DNA of 64,000 nucleotides from contig NZ_LMOD01000003.1 of the NCBI RefSeq assembly GCF_001423485.1, positions 186,001-250,000 on the forward strand, read 5' to 3'. Below are positions 45,929 through 54,679 of this stretch, in pieces. The number at the start of each line of letters is the position of its first letter. Within the stretch, counting starts at the first letter, position 1. The position numbers were made by a program, and so were the translations under genes. The notes beneath the pieces were generated by a model, which worked only from the letters and a program-made list of their open reading frames with translations, made no database searches and had not been told where the DNA came from. The DNA is from Microbacterium sp. Leaf320. Lineage in GTDB: Bacteria; Actinomycetota; Actinomycetes; Actinomycetales; Microbacteriaceae.

Positions 45929-46984
45929 ATGGCAATCGATCTCGGATACTGGACCCCCGTCTACGGCGGATTCCTGCGCAACGTCACCGATGAGGGCCGG
46001 ATGGCCGCCACCTGGGAGTACATCCGCGAGGTGTCGGTGAAGGCCGACCGCCTCGGGTTCCACACCACGCTCGTGCCGGAGCTCTACCTCAACGACCGCA
46101 AGGGCACCGACGCACCGAGCCTGGAGGCCTGGTCGCTGTCGGCCGCCATCCTCGCCGTCACCGAGCACCTGCGTGTCATGACAGCCGTGCGCCCCGGCTT
46201 CCACCTCCCGGCCGTGCTCGCGAAGACCGTCGGGACGCTGGATCAGATCGCCCCTGGTCGCGTCTCCCTCAACGTCGTCGCCGCGTGGTGGGCGGAGGAG
46301 GCCCGACAGTTCGGTGGACGGTTCACGACCCATGACGAGCGCTACGTGCAGGCCGAGGAATTCGTGACGGTGCTGAACGGCCTGTGGGAGCAGACGCCGT
46401 ACTCGTTCCAGGGTTCGCACTATGCCCTCGACGGGACGATCGTCGAGCCGAAGCCCTCGACCCATCCCGTGATCTTCGCCGGTGGCGAGAGCGAAGCGGG
46501 GCGCGAGTCGATCGCCGGCTTCGCCGACGCCTACGTCATGCACGGCGGCACCCTCGATGAGGTTTGCGCCAACGTGACCGACATGAACGCGCGCTCCGAT
46601 CGGCTGCACGGTCGCCCGATCGCCGAGTTCGGGATGCCGGCATATGTGATCGTCAGAGACACCGAGGCCGAGGCGCAGCGCGAGCTCGACCGCATCACGA
46701 CCGTCGACCCCGACTCCCCCGGGTACGCGTCGTTCGAGGAGTTCCAGCGCAACTCGAAGCTGTCGCTCGAGCTCACCCGTCGCGAGTACTCGGTCGGCAC
46801 CAGAGGCCTTCGCCCGAACCTCGTCGGCACGGCCGAGCAGGTCGCCGAGCGCATCCACGACTATGCGGATGCCGGGATCACGCTGCTGCTGATCCAGGCG
46901 TCGCCGCTCGACGAGGAGCTCGATCGGATCGCCGAGCAGGTCTTCCCTCTCGTGCCGCAGCGCACGCTCGCAGCTCTCGCCTGA
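45929..46984 (+). CDS. LLM class flavin-dependent monooxygenase (SsuD-like)
   Basis: This 351-residue luciferase-like protein is close in layout to alkanesulfonate and dimethylsulfone monooxygenases (SsuD/SfnG group). RVMTAVRPGFHLPAVLAKTVGTLDQIAPGRVSLNVVAAW is the characteristic core, and HPVIFAGGESEAGRE the flavin phosphate segment. It would need FMNH2 from a reductase not encoded in the cluster. AAGGAG lies five bases before the ATG. It is the third gene of the plus-strand half of the sulfur locus. Confidence 0.9.
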   Translation: MAIDLGYWTPVYGGFLRNVTDEGRMAATWEYIREVSVKADRLGFHTTLVPELYLNDRKGTDAPSLEAWSLSAAILAVTEHLRVMTAVRPGFHLPAVLAKTVGTLDQIAPGRVSLNVVAAWWAEEARQFGGRFTTHDERYVQAEEFVTVLNGLWEQTPYSFQGSHYALDGTIVEPKPSTHPVIFAGGESEAGRESIAGFADAYVMHGGTLDEVCANVTDMNARSDRLHGRPIAEFGMPAYVIVRDTEAEAQRELDRITTVDPDSPGYASFEEFQRNSKLSLELTRREYSVGTRGLRPNLVGTAEQVAERIHDYADAGITLLLIQASPLDEELDRIAEQVFPLVPQRTLAALA

Positions 46985-47010
46985 TCGTCACGGCTGTCGG
47001 CCGCACCCTC

Positions 47011-47022
47011 TACGCTGAGACC
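47011..47022 (+). promoter_or_regulatory. leaderless-type -10 box of the Gfo/Idh gene
   Basis: TACGCT (47011-47016) lies six bases before the ATG at 47023, so this gene is probably transcribed separately from the sulfur operon. Confidence 0.5.
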
Positions 47023-48018
47023 ATGACTGGTCTTCGTTGGGGAATCCTCGCGACCGGCGGCATCGCCGGCGCGTTCGCATCCGATCTGCGCACCGCCGGG
47101 CTCGATCTCGTCGCCGTCGGCTCTCGCTCGCAGGACTCGGCCGACGCCTTCGCGGCCCGCTTCGACATCGCGCACGCGCACCCCTCGTACGACGCCCTCG
47201 TCGCCGACCCCGACGTCGACATCATCTACGTCTCCACGCCGCACCCCATGCACCACAAGGCTGCCCGCCTGGCGCTCGAGGCCGGCAAGCACGTGCTCGT
47301 CGAGAAGGCCTTCACCCTCAACAGAGGCGAGGCCGAAGACCTGCAGCGTCTGGCCACCGAGCGAGGACTCCTCGCGATGGAGGCGATGTGGACGCGGTAT
47401 CTGCCGCACATGGTCCGCATCCGCGAGATCATCGCCGCCGGCACGCTCGGCGAGATCCGTGCCGTGAGCGCCGACCACACGCAGCTCCTGCCCACCGACC
47501 CCGCGCATCGGCTGAGCGCGCTCGAGCTCGGCGGCGGCGCACTGCTCGACCTGGGGATCTACCCGATCTCGTTCGTATGGGACATCCTCGGCGCCCCGAC
47601 CGGCATCCAGTCGGTCGCCCGCCTGATCGAGACCGGCGCTGATGCCGAGGTCGCGACGATCATGACTCACGAGGGAGGCGCCATCTCGACCACCCTGTCG
47701 TCGTCGAGGGCGGCCGGACCGAACGCCGCAAGCATCATCGGCACGAAGGCGCGCATCGACATCGATCAGGTCTGGTACGCCCCGACGACGTTCCGCGTGG
47801 TCCTTCCCGACGGCACCGTCGCCGAGGAGTACTCCTCCGACGTCGCGGGCCGAGGCATGGAGTACCAGGCGCATGCCGCCGAGCGGCTCGTGAGCGAGGG
47901 CCTGCTCGAGGGCGACATCCTGCCGATCGCCGAGAGTGTCGCCATCATGGGCACCCTCGACGAGATCCGCGCCCAGATCGGCGTGCGGTACCCGGGCGAA
48001 GGAGCACACAATGGCTGA
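47023..48018 (+). CDS. Gfo/Idh/MocA family oxidoreductase
   Basis: This 331-residue NAD(P)-dependent dehydrogenase has the dinucleotide fold GILATGGIAGAFA and the cofactor-side motif VLVEKAFTLNRGEA, with EKA replacing the usual EKP. The active-site region reads LLDLGIYPISFVWD rather than the H-x-x-D form. MEAMWTRYLPHM resembles trans-1,2-dihydrobenzene-1,2-diol/D-xylose dehydrogenases. The substrate is unknown. Its last eight bases overlap the NYN-domain gene. Confidence 0.9.
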   Translation: MTGLRWGILATGGIAGAFASDLRTAGLDLVAVGSRSQDSADAFAARFDIAHAHPSYDALVADPDVDIIYVSTPHPMHHKAARLALEAGKHVLVEKAFTLNRGEAEDLQRLATERGLLAMEAMWTRYLPHMVRIREIIAAGTLGEIRAVSADHTQLLPTDPAHRLSALELGGGALLDLGIYPISFVWDILGAPTGIQSVARLIETGADAEVATIMTHEGGAISTTLSSSRAAGPNAASIIGTKARIDIDQVWYAPTTFRVVLPDGTVAEEYSSDVAGRGMEYQAHAAERLVSEGLLEGDILPIAESVAIMGTLDEIRAQIGVRYPGEGAHNG

Positions 48019-48988
48019 GGCACACGACGCGCGCGTCGCCGTCTATCTCGACTTCGACAACATCGTCATCTCCTGGTACGACCGGGTGCACGGACGCAAC
48101 GCCTACGGCAAGGACCGCCAGCGCATCACCGAGAACCCCTCAGACCCCGAGGTCACCGAGCGGCTCTCCCGCGCGATGATCGAGGTCGGCGCGATCATCG
48201 ACTACGCCGCCTCGTTCGGCACTCTCGTGCTCACCCGCGCTTACGCCGACTGGTCGTCTCCGGTGAACGCGGTGTACCGCTCGCAGCTCGTCGCGCGTGC
48301 GGTCGACCTCGTGCAGCTGTTCCCCGCCGCGGCCTACGCCAAGAACGGCGCAGACATCCGTCTGGCCGTCGATGCCGTCGAGGACATGTTCCGTCTGCCG
48401 GACCTCACCCACGTCGTGATCGTCGCCGGAGACAGCGACTACGTGCCGCTCGCGCAGCGCTGCAAGCGTCTGGGCCGCTACGTCATCGGCGTCGGCGTCG
48501 CCGGCTCCACCGCCAAGTCGCTGGCCGCCGCGTGCGACGAGTTCGAGGCCTACGACTCGCTTCCCGGCGTCGTGCGACCGACCAAGGCGACTGCCACCGC
48601 TCCCGCGGCCGTGGAGGTCCCCGAGCCGGTCGCCGAGCCCGAGCCCGCGGTGAAGGCCAAGTCCAGGCAGCCGGCCAAGACCGCCAAAGCGAAGGCCGCA
48701 GCGCCGGCGCCCGTGAAGGCCGAAGACCTGAACGACGGCACCGAGCAGGGCGAGGCGACCGAACTGCTGCAGCGGGCGCTGCGTCTCGGTCACGACAAGA
48801 CCGACGCCGACGAGTGGCTGCACAGCTCGGCCGTGAAGACCCACATGCGACGCATGGATCCGTCGTTCAGCGAGAAGGCTCTCGGCTACCGGTCGTTCTC
48901 GGACTTCCTGAAGTCGCGCGAGAGCATCGCCGAACTCGAGGAGACCGGACACGAGCGCCTGGTGAAGCTGCGCGACTCGGCCTCCTGA
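48011..48988 (+). CDS. NYN domain and OST-HTH/LOTUS domain protein
   Basis: This 325-residue protein combines an N-terminal NYN (PIN-like) nuclease domain with acidic residues at YLDFDN (Asp 14, 16), Asp 115 and VAGDSD (Asp 141, 143), an Ala/Lys/Pro-rich linker at about 190-240 and a C-terminal OST-HTH/LOTUS domain (residues about 248-320). NYN-LOTUS proteins are thought to bind and cut RNA; no bacterial substrate is established here. The ATG at 48011 overlaps the preceding gene by eight bases. The gene converges on the Dabb gene. Confidence 0.9.
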   Translation: MAEAHDARVAVYLDFDNIVISWYDRVHGRNAYGKDRQRITENPSDPEVTERLSRAMIEVGAIIDYAASFGTLVLTRAYADWSSPVNAVYRSQLVARAVDLVQLFPAAAYAKNGADIRLAVDAVEDMFRLPDLTHVVIVAGDSDYVPLAQRCKRLGRYVIGVGVAGSTAKSLAAACDEFEAYDSLPGVVRPTKATATAPAAVEVPEPVAEPEPAVKAKSRQPAKTAKAKAAAPAPVKAEDLNDGTEQGEATELLQRALRLGHDKTDADEWLHSSAVKTHMRRMDPSFSEKALGYRSFSDFLKSRESIAELEETGHERLVKLRDSAS

Positions 48989-49010
48989 CCGAGGTCACGG
49001 TCACCGCCGC

Positions 49011-49304
49011 TCACTCCTCGAAGTCGTACTCCTGGAACGCCGCCACCTCGGGTACCCACCGCTCCGACACGAACGCGGTGTGCGCGGGGTGCTCGTTGTA
49101 CGCCCGATAGGCGCTGACATCCTGGAACACCATCGAGAACTGGTGCTCCAGGTCGCTCTTCGGACTCACCTGCCTGCGGATCGTGAAATCTTCGACCCCG
49201 GGGATCGATGTGAGCACCGCCCGGCCGGTGGCGAGGAACTCGCGTTCCTCTGCCGAACCCGCCTCATGCACCAGGCGGAAGACGACAGTGTGCTGGATGG
49301 TCAT
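49011..49304 (-). CDS. Dabb (stress-responsive A/B barrel) domain protein
   Basis: This 97-residue dimeric ferredoxin-like protein has the Dabb pattern TIQHTVVFRLV at the start and HQFSMVFQDVSAYRAYNEHPAHTAFV in the second half. Members range from plant stress proteins to small bacterial lyases and cyclases. Coupled by an ATGA overlap to a TIM-barrel isomerase-like gene, it is probably part of the sugar pathway of this operon, perhaps an auxiliary epimerase or lyase. That role is inferred. Confidence 0.88.
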   Translation of the reverse strand: MTIQHTVVFRLVHEAGSAEEREFLATGRAVLTSIPGVEDFTIRRQVSPKSDLEHQFSMVFQDVSAYRAYNEHPAHTAFVSERWVPEVAAFQEYDFEE

Positions 49305-50326
49305 GAGGGGGCTCCGGTCTCCTGGTTGCTGAAGGCGGCGTCGAAGGATGCCGAGGGCGCGGGCCACAGCAGCGACCGCACGTAGTGGAGGGCCTCGGGT
49401 GCTCCGTGCAGCCGATCCATACCGGCATCCTCCCATTCGATCGAGATGGGACCCGTGTAGCCGATCGCCTCGAGGGCGCGGAACGCGTCTTCCCATGGCA
49501 CGTCGCCGTGACCTGTCGAGACGAAGTCCCAGCCGCGGCGCGGGTCACCCCACGGCAGGTGCGAGCCGAGCACCCCGGCACGACCGTTGTGCGGACGCAT
49601 CCGGGTGTCCTTGCAGTCGACGTGGTAGATCCGGTCGGCGAAGTCGACGATGAACCCGACCGGGTCGATGTTCTGCCACATCATGTGCGACGGGTCCCAG
49701 TTGAATCCGAACGCCTTCCGGTGATCGATCGCTTCCAGGGCGTGCACCGACGACCAGTAGTCATAGGCGATCTCACCAGGGTGCACCTCGTGGGCGAAGC
49801 GCACACCCTCGCCGTCGAACACGTCGAGGATCGGGTTCCAGCGGGCGGCGAAGTCCTCGAAGCCTCCCTCGATCACCGATGCCGGCACCGGCGGGAACAT
49901 CGCCACATAGGGCCAGATCGATGAGCCGGTGAACCCGACGACCGTGTCGATGCCGAGCTTGCGCGCCACGCGCGCCGCCCGCTTCATGTCGTCCGCTGCA
50001 CGGGTGCGCACGCCCTCGGCATCGCCGTCACCCCACACGTAGTCGCGCAGGATCGCCTGATGACGGAAGTCGATCGGAGCATCGCACACCGCCTGACCGG
50101 CGAGGTGGTTCGAGATCGCGAAGATCCTCAGCCCATGTCGATCGAGGATCTCGAGTCGGGAGGCGACGTAGTCGTCGTCCTCGTCGGCCCGCCGCAGATC
50201 GAGGTGATCGCCCGAGGCCGCGACCTCGAGGCCGTCGTAGCCCCATTCGGCCGCGAGCCGCGCCACCTCCTCGAACGGCAGGTCTGCCCACTGTCCGGTG
50301 AACAGCGTGACGGGGTGGGTGGTCAT
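49301..50326 (-). CDS. sugar phosphate isomerase/epimerase-like TIM barrel
   Basis: This 341-residue protein of the xylose isomerase-like/AP endonuclease 2 superfamily shows the metal ligand series: Glu in FAHEVHPGE, Asp in NWDPSHMMW, His in YHVDCKDTR and Glu in ISIEWEDAG. Members isomerise, epimerise or dehydrate sugars and inositols, and some cleave 3-keto-glycosides. AAGGAG lies five bases before the ATG. It sits after a second barrel gene in an ABC importer operon. Confidence 0.9.
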   Translation of the reverse strand: MTTHPVTLFTGQWADLPFEEVARLAAEWGYDGLEVAASGDHLDLRRADEDDDYVASRLEILDRHGLRIFAISNHLAGQAVCDAPIDFRHQAILRDYVWGDGDAEGVRTRAADDMKRAARVARKLGIDTVVGFTGSSIWPYVAMFPPVPASVIEGGFEDFAARWNPILDVFDGEGVRFAHEVHPGEIAYDYWSSVHALEAIDHRKAFGFNWDPSHMMWQNIDPVGFIVDFADRIYHVDCKDTRMRPHNGRAGVLGSHLPWGDPRRGWDFVSTGHGDVPWEDAFRALEAIGYTGPISIEWEDAGMDRLHGAPEALHYVRSLLWPAPSASFDAAFSNQETGAPS

Positions 50327-50354
50327 GGACGCTCCTTCGTATCGCGTGACGGTG

Positions 50355-51206
50355 TCAGGCGCCGAGCGCCCTCAGAGCATGGATGCTGCGTCGGGCGAGT
50401 TCGTCCTGACTCGGTGCGAGAGGACGCCAGACGGATGCGGCGACCGCGATCGTCGCGTTCTCGCCCGTGAAGCTCTCGAGGCCGAGCGGTCCGCGGTAGC
50501 CCGCATCGTCGAGAGCCCTCAGCATCTCCGGCCAATCGGTGTGATCGTCGCCGACCGCTCCCCGATCGCTGCCGCACACCTGCACATGGGAGATCGACGA
50601 GCCTGCGGCCCGGACGGCGTCGGCGGGTTTCTTCTCCTCGATGTTGAGGTGGTAAGTGTCCAGCGCGAGCCCGACGCCGGCACCGAGCAGCGGTTCGAGC
50701 GCATCCAGGCTCTGCTCGACCGTGTTCAGCACGCTGGTCTCATACCGATTGAGCGGCTCGATCGCCAGCGCGATGCCCTTGGATGCGGCCTCCTCGGCCA
50801 CGGGGCGGAGATTCTCGCGCAACTCGCGCACGACCTCCGCGCGTTCGTCAGGCGTCATCCGCCAGGTCGCTCCGGTCGGTGCATAGAAGGGGCCGGCGAC
50901 GACATCCGACCCGAGAGTGAGGGCCGCGTCGATGCACGATCGCAGGTAGTCCTGCGTCCCGGCCACGTCTCCCGCTCGCGCGAGCAACGACCTGCCGGGG
51001 CCCATCGCCCCGACGACGATCGCGCCGAGCCCGAGGCCGTCCAGGACCTCGCGGGTGCGCCCAGGATCCCAGTCGCCGACGTTCTCGAGCGGCAGCTCCA
51101 GCGCCTGGTAGCCCATCTCGGCGGCCTTTCGCGCGAGCGGCTCGAGCGCCGCACCGGTGAGCGGAGACGTCCACACCCAGGTGTTGACGGCGATCGTGCG
51201 AGGCAT
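50355..51206 (-). CDS. ketose 3-epimerase-like TIM barrel protein
   Basis: This 283-residue xylose isomerase-like barrel resembles D-psicose/D-tagatose 3-epimerases: LAIEPLNRYETSVLNT (Glu), LALDTYHLNIEE (Asp), HVQVCGSDRG (His) and LGLESFTGEN (Glu) form the Mn-binding set. It probably acts on a keto-sugar derived from the imported compound. AAGGAG precedes the ATG by four bases. The palindromic repeat B lies between it and the binding-protein gene and could reduce its expression relative to the transporter. Confidence 0.9.
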   Translation of the reverse strand: MPRTIAVNTWVWTSPLTGAALEPLARKAAEMGYQALELPLENVGDWDPGRTREVLDGLGLGAIVVGAMGPGRSLLARAGDVAGTQDYLRSCIDAALTLGSDVVAGPFYAPTGATWRMTPDERAEVVRELRENLRPVAEEAASKGIALAIEPLNRYETSVLNTVEQSLDALEPLLGAGVGLALDTYHLNIEEKKPADAVRAAGSSISHVQVCGSDRGAVGDDHTDWPEMLRALDDAGYRGPLGLESFTGENATIAVAASVWRPLAPSQDELARRSIHALRALGA

Positions 51207-51226
51207 CCTGCTCCTTCGGGGATGAC

Positions 51227-51312
51227 TGCGGGCGTTTCGTCTCGTCGCTTCGCTGCTCGCTCAACGACCGTTTCTGGTCGTTGAGCGAGCGAAGCGAGAC
51301 GAAACGCCCGCA
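51227..51312. repeat. interspersed palindrome, copy B (86 bp)
   Basis: Two long arms pair around a central ACGACC-GTTTCT-GGTCGT turn, with TGCGGGCGTTTC at one end and its complement at the other; only a few bases mismatch. The right arm shares 27 identical bases (51278-51304) with copy A at 5279-5305. It lies between a stop and a start codon on the same strand, as does copy A. Confidence 0.85.
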
Positions 51313-51321
51313 CGCGTGACT

Positions 51322-52530
51322 TTACGGGATCTGACGTTCCTGCCAGACCGTCGGGTAGCCGGGAAGATTCTCCCCGCCGAACTTGGCGTAATGCCCGTCG
51401 GGCATTCCGTCATTCGCCTCGAGGTAGTCGTCGAGCTCCGCCTCGGTGATCGGCTTCTGCGGCAGCACCCACTCCTTCGGCACCTCTTCGCCCGCGAAGA
51501 CCATCTGCGCGGCGAGCAGCGGCGTGCGCCACTGGAAGTTCGAGTACACCGGCGCGAGACCCGTGAGACCCGTCTCCTTCCACTTCCGCAGGAAGCTCAT
51601 CTCGTCTTCACCGGTCATGACCGGGTAGTCGGCACCGGCATCCTCGAATGCCTCGATCGCCGCGACCGCGCCGTCACCGGCATCCATCCAGATGCCCTGC
51701 ACGTCGCCCTTGGCGAGCTCGTCGCTGATGATGCTCTTGATCTCGGCGGGGTCGGCACCCGTGAAGTAGTCCACGGCCTCGATGCCCGCCTCGTCGAAGA
51801 GCTTCTCGGCGGCAGCCCAACGGTGCTCGAGCACGTCGACACCGGGGAGGATCCGCAGCGCCACGACCTTGTCTCCCTCTTCGAGGTTGTCGATGAGGAA
51901 CTCGGCCGTGTCGATGCCCCACGCGAATCCGCCGATCGGGTGGATGAACGTGACGGGGCAGTCGGTGTTCACGCCGCGGTCGAACACGATGACCGGCTTG
52001 CCTGTCTCACACGCCCGCTCGACGGCCGGAGTCATCGCCGCCGTGCTGTTCGGCGAGATGAGGAAGACGTCGCAGCCGCCCTCGGCGATGAAGTAGTCGA
52101 TGTCGGCGATCTGCGTGTCATCGGAGTCCTGCGCATCGCGGGTCTCCATCTCGCTGATGGCGCCTGCCTCCTGCAGCGACTTGAGCTGCTCGTTCATCGT
52201 GATCCAGCCGGTCTGGCGCCACGGGTTCGAGATCGACGCGTTCGCGAAGCAGGCCTTCTTCGCTCCCTCGCTCGCGAACGCGGACGTGTCGACCATCTCG
52301 GCGTTGATGTGCTGGAGGTAGGGCTCGTCCGCCGGGCCCTGGGGCTCGACACCTCGCTCTTCCATCTGCTTGTCGAAGAGCTCCTGGTCGAACCACTCGG
52401 TGGTCTCGGCCGATTCGTCGGGACTGTCGGATTCGGCCGGCGCCACTGACGGGTCTGTCGTACACCCGGCGAGCGCGATGAGGCCGAAGAGAGCCACCCC
52501 TGCGGTGGCGATCCTCATTGATCGTCGCAT
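51322..52530 (-). CDS. sugar ABC transporter substrate-binding lipoprotein, ribose-type
   Basis: This 402-residue periplasmic-binding-protein type 1 lipoprotein has the lipobox ALAGC, acyl Cys near residue 23. VFLISPNSTAAMTPAVERACETGKPVIVFDRG is the hallmark of sugar-binding RbsB-like proteins. A ~50-residue acidic linker follows the Cys. It is somewhat longer than RbsB. GAGGAG lies eight bases before the ATG at 52530. The ligand is unknown; a monosaccharide, glycoside or cyclitol is expected. Confidence 0.9.
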   Translation of the reverse strand: MRRSMRIATAGVALFGLIALAGCTTDPSVAPAESDSPDESAETTEWFDQELFDKQMEERGVEPQGPADEPYLQHINAEMVDTSAFASEGAKKACFANASISNPWRQTGWITMNEQLKSLQEAGAISEMETRDAQDSDDTQIADIDYFIAEGGCDVFLISPNSTAAMTPAVERACETGKPVIVFDRGVNTDCPVTFIHPIGGFAWGIDTAEFLIDNLEEGDKVVALRILPGVDVLEHRWAAAEKLFDEAGIEAVDYFTGADPAEIKSIISDELAKGDVQGIWMDAGDGAVAAIEAFEDAGADYPVMTGEDEMSFLRKWKETGLTGLAPVYSNFQWRTPLLAAQMVFAGEEVPKEWVLPQKPITEAELDDYLEANDGMPDGHYAKFGGENLPGYPTVWQERQIP

Positions 52531-52532
52531 TG

Positions 52533-53600
52533 CTAATCTCCTCTGGTTTCTGTGTGGATGGTGCGGGATGTTGCGGTGGATACGGGTTCTGCGGTTCCTG
52601 CGGTCTCCGAGGTACTGAGCTCGGGAGAGGTCCGGGGGCCTCGCCTGCGCCGGGCGCGGAATGCGACGGCGGAGTAGGCGACGGCGGCGATGATGATGAC
52701 TCCCTGCACGGCGTCGCGCAGCGTCGAGGGGACGCCCGCGATGTTCAGCAGCATGAACAGGGCCTCGAGCGCGAAGGCGCCTGCAGCGGCGGCGACGATC
52801 CAGCCTCGTCCGCCGCCGAGCACGACCCCGCCGAGGACGACGGCCGTGATCGCGACGAACTCGTAGCCGCGACCGACAGAGGGGTGCACACCCGCGTAGC
52901 CGACCAGCAGCACGGCCGAGAGCGTGGCGGAGAGCGACGAGATCATGAACGCGCGGGTCGTGACCCAGGCGCTGCGGGCGCCGGCGAAGTCGACTGCCGT
53001 GGCGTTGTCGCCGACCGCGATGAGCAGCTTGCCGAGCGGTCGCTTCGTGATCCAGATGCCGAGTGCGAGCCAGCCGACCAGGATGAACACCGCCCAGGGG
53101 ATGAACTCGAGCAGCGGTACATCGCGGATTCCACCGCGGCCGATCTCGCGGAAGCTGTCGGCGGGGTTGCCGGTGGCAGCTCCCCCCGTCCACCACATGA
53201 CGCCGCCGAGAAGGGCGAGCATCATGCCGAGCGTGACGATGAAGGAGGGCACCTTGAGCAGCGTCGTGATCACTCCGTTGACGAGTCCGACCACGGCGCC
53301 GAAGGCGATCATGAGCAGCAGGACGGGGATCGTGCGCGAGTCGTCCTCTCCGACGAGGTTGCCGGCGATGATCACCTGTGCCGTGATCAGCGAGCCCTGC
53401 GACAGATCGAACTCGCCCGCGATGATGACGAAGTACTGGCCGATCGCGACGATCGCGATCGGAGCCACTCTCTGGATGAACCGCATGAACTGGCCGGGTT
53501 CGGCGAAGCTCGGGTTGAGGATCGTGACGGCGACGAGCAGGATCACGAGCAGCAGGAACACCGCACCCCGGGGGCTCACGAGTGAGCGCAGCGCGTTCAT
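52533..53600 (-). CDS. sugar ABC transporter permease, RbsC-type, subunit 2
   Basis: This 355-residue permease has eight to ten helices. APIAIVAIGQYFVIIAGEFDLSQGSLITAQ is the conserved RbsC-family segment and ITAVVLGGVVLGGGRGWIVAAAAGA the C-terminal one. A Ser/Thr-rich cytoplasmic tail of about 35 residues ends the protein. It starts inside the stop of the other permease (ATGA), so two different permeases probably form a heterodimer, as in YtfT/YjfF-type systems. Confidence 0.92.
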   Translation of the reverse strand: MNALRSLVSPRGAVFLLLVILLVAVTILNPSFAEPGQFMRFIQRVAPIAIVAIGQYFVIIAGEFDLSQGSLITAQVIIAGNLVGEDDSRTIPVLLLMIAFGAVVGLVNGVITTLLKVPSFIVTLGMMLALLGGVMWWTGGAATGNPADSFREIGRGGIRDVPLLEFIPWAVFILVGWLALGIWITKRPLGKLLIAVGDNATAVDFAGARSAWVTTRAFMISSLSATLSAVLLVGYAGVHPSVGRGYEFVAITAVVLGGVVLGGGRGWIVAAAAGAFALEALFMLLNIAGVPSTLRDAVQGVIIIAAVAYSAVAFRARRRRGPRTSPELSTSETAGTAEPVSTATSRTIHTETRGD

Positions 53601-54679
53601 GAGCGCCCTCCTTCCACAGCGGTCCCCGTATCGGCGAGCTCCGATGCAGCGGCCGCCATCTCGGGCTCGGCCGCCTTGGCGGCGTCGTCTCCCCCGGTTC
53701 TCGTGCCCCCTGGGCCGAAGCGCGGGCGGCGACGGACGATCGCTCGCCGGCTGTAGACCGCGACGGCGGCGACGATCACGACGCCGCGCACCACGTCCTT
53801 CAGGAACGGATTCACCTGCATGACGCTCATCACGCTGTCGACCACCGCGAGGATCGCGACACCGCCGATCGCACCCCAGATCGATCCACGTCCCCCGAGC
53901 AGAAGGGTGCCGCCGAGCACGACGGCTGCGATCGAGAGCAGCGCGTACCCGCCCTGCTGGCCGACGGTCGGGCTGCCGACGCCGAGCCTGCTGGCGAGCA
54001 GCAGCCCCGCGAGCCCTGCGAAGACGGAGCACAGCACGTGGGCCGCGATCAGCGGCGGCCGGGTGCGCACCCCCGACAGCCGAGCGATGTCAGGATCCCC
54101 GCCGACGGCGTACAGGTGGGCACCGGTCCGGGTGCGGTTCAGGAGGAACCACACGACCACGGCGAGCGCGACCATGATGATGGTCGACACGGGAATCGGC
54201 CCGACGCCGGTGGCGCCGATCAGCTGGAACTCCCACGGCACGTTGCCGGACGAGCCCTCGAAGTTGGTGTTGAGGATGCCCTGCAGAATGAGGCCGACGC
54301 CGAGGGTCGCGATGAAGCCGTTCACCTTGAGCACCGTGACGATGAGTCCGTTGATGAGGCCGATCCCGGCGCAGACGAGCAGGGTGACCGCGACCGCGGC
54401 GGGGATGTTGCCAGGACTCCCGTTCATGATCGTGGCGGCCAGCAGGCTCGAGAGGCTGATGACGTAGGTGACCGACAGGTCGAGCGAGGCGCCGAGCACC
54501 ACGAGCGTCTGACCGATCGCGACGAGTCCGAGCACGCTCATCCCGGTGAGGATGTCGCGGATGTTGCCCGCACTGAAGAAGTTGCGCCCGACGGTCGCGA
54601 CGAGGATCGCGCCGACGATCAGGGCGAGGATCAGGATGCCGAGGACGATGACCGTCGAGTCGATCCGCACGCGCTTCAT
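53597..54679 (-). CDS. sugar ABC transporter permease, RbsC-type, subunit 1
   Basis: This 360-residue permease carries VLGLVAIGQTLVVLGASLDLSVTYVISLSSLLAA, the RbsC-family core, then GGYALLSIAAVVLGGTLLLGGRGSIWGAIGG. A ~40-residue hydrophilic Ala/Glu-rich tail follows the last helix. It is only distantly similar to the next permease. Coupled by ATGA overlaps to the ATPase gene before it and the permease gene after it. Confidence 0.92.
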   Translation of the reverse strand: MKRVRIDSTVIVLGILILALIVGAILVATVGRNFFSAGNIRDILTGMSVLGLVAIGQTLVVLGASLDLSVTYVISLSSLLAATIMNGSPGNIPAAVAVTLLVCAGIGLINGLIVTVLKVNGFIATLGVGLILQGILNTNFEGSSGNVPWEFQLIGATGVGPIPVSTIIMVALAVVVWFLLNRTRTGAHLYAVGGDPDIARLSGVRTRPPLIAAHVLCSVFAGLAGLLLASRLGVGSPTVGQQGGYALLSIAAVVLGGTLLLGGRGSIWGAIGGVAILAVVDSVMSVMQVNPFLKDVVRGVVIVAAVAVYSRRAIVRRRPRFGPGGTRTGGDDAAKAAEPEMAAAASELADTGTAVEGGRS

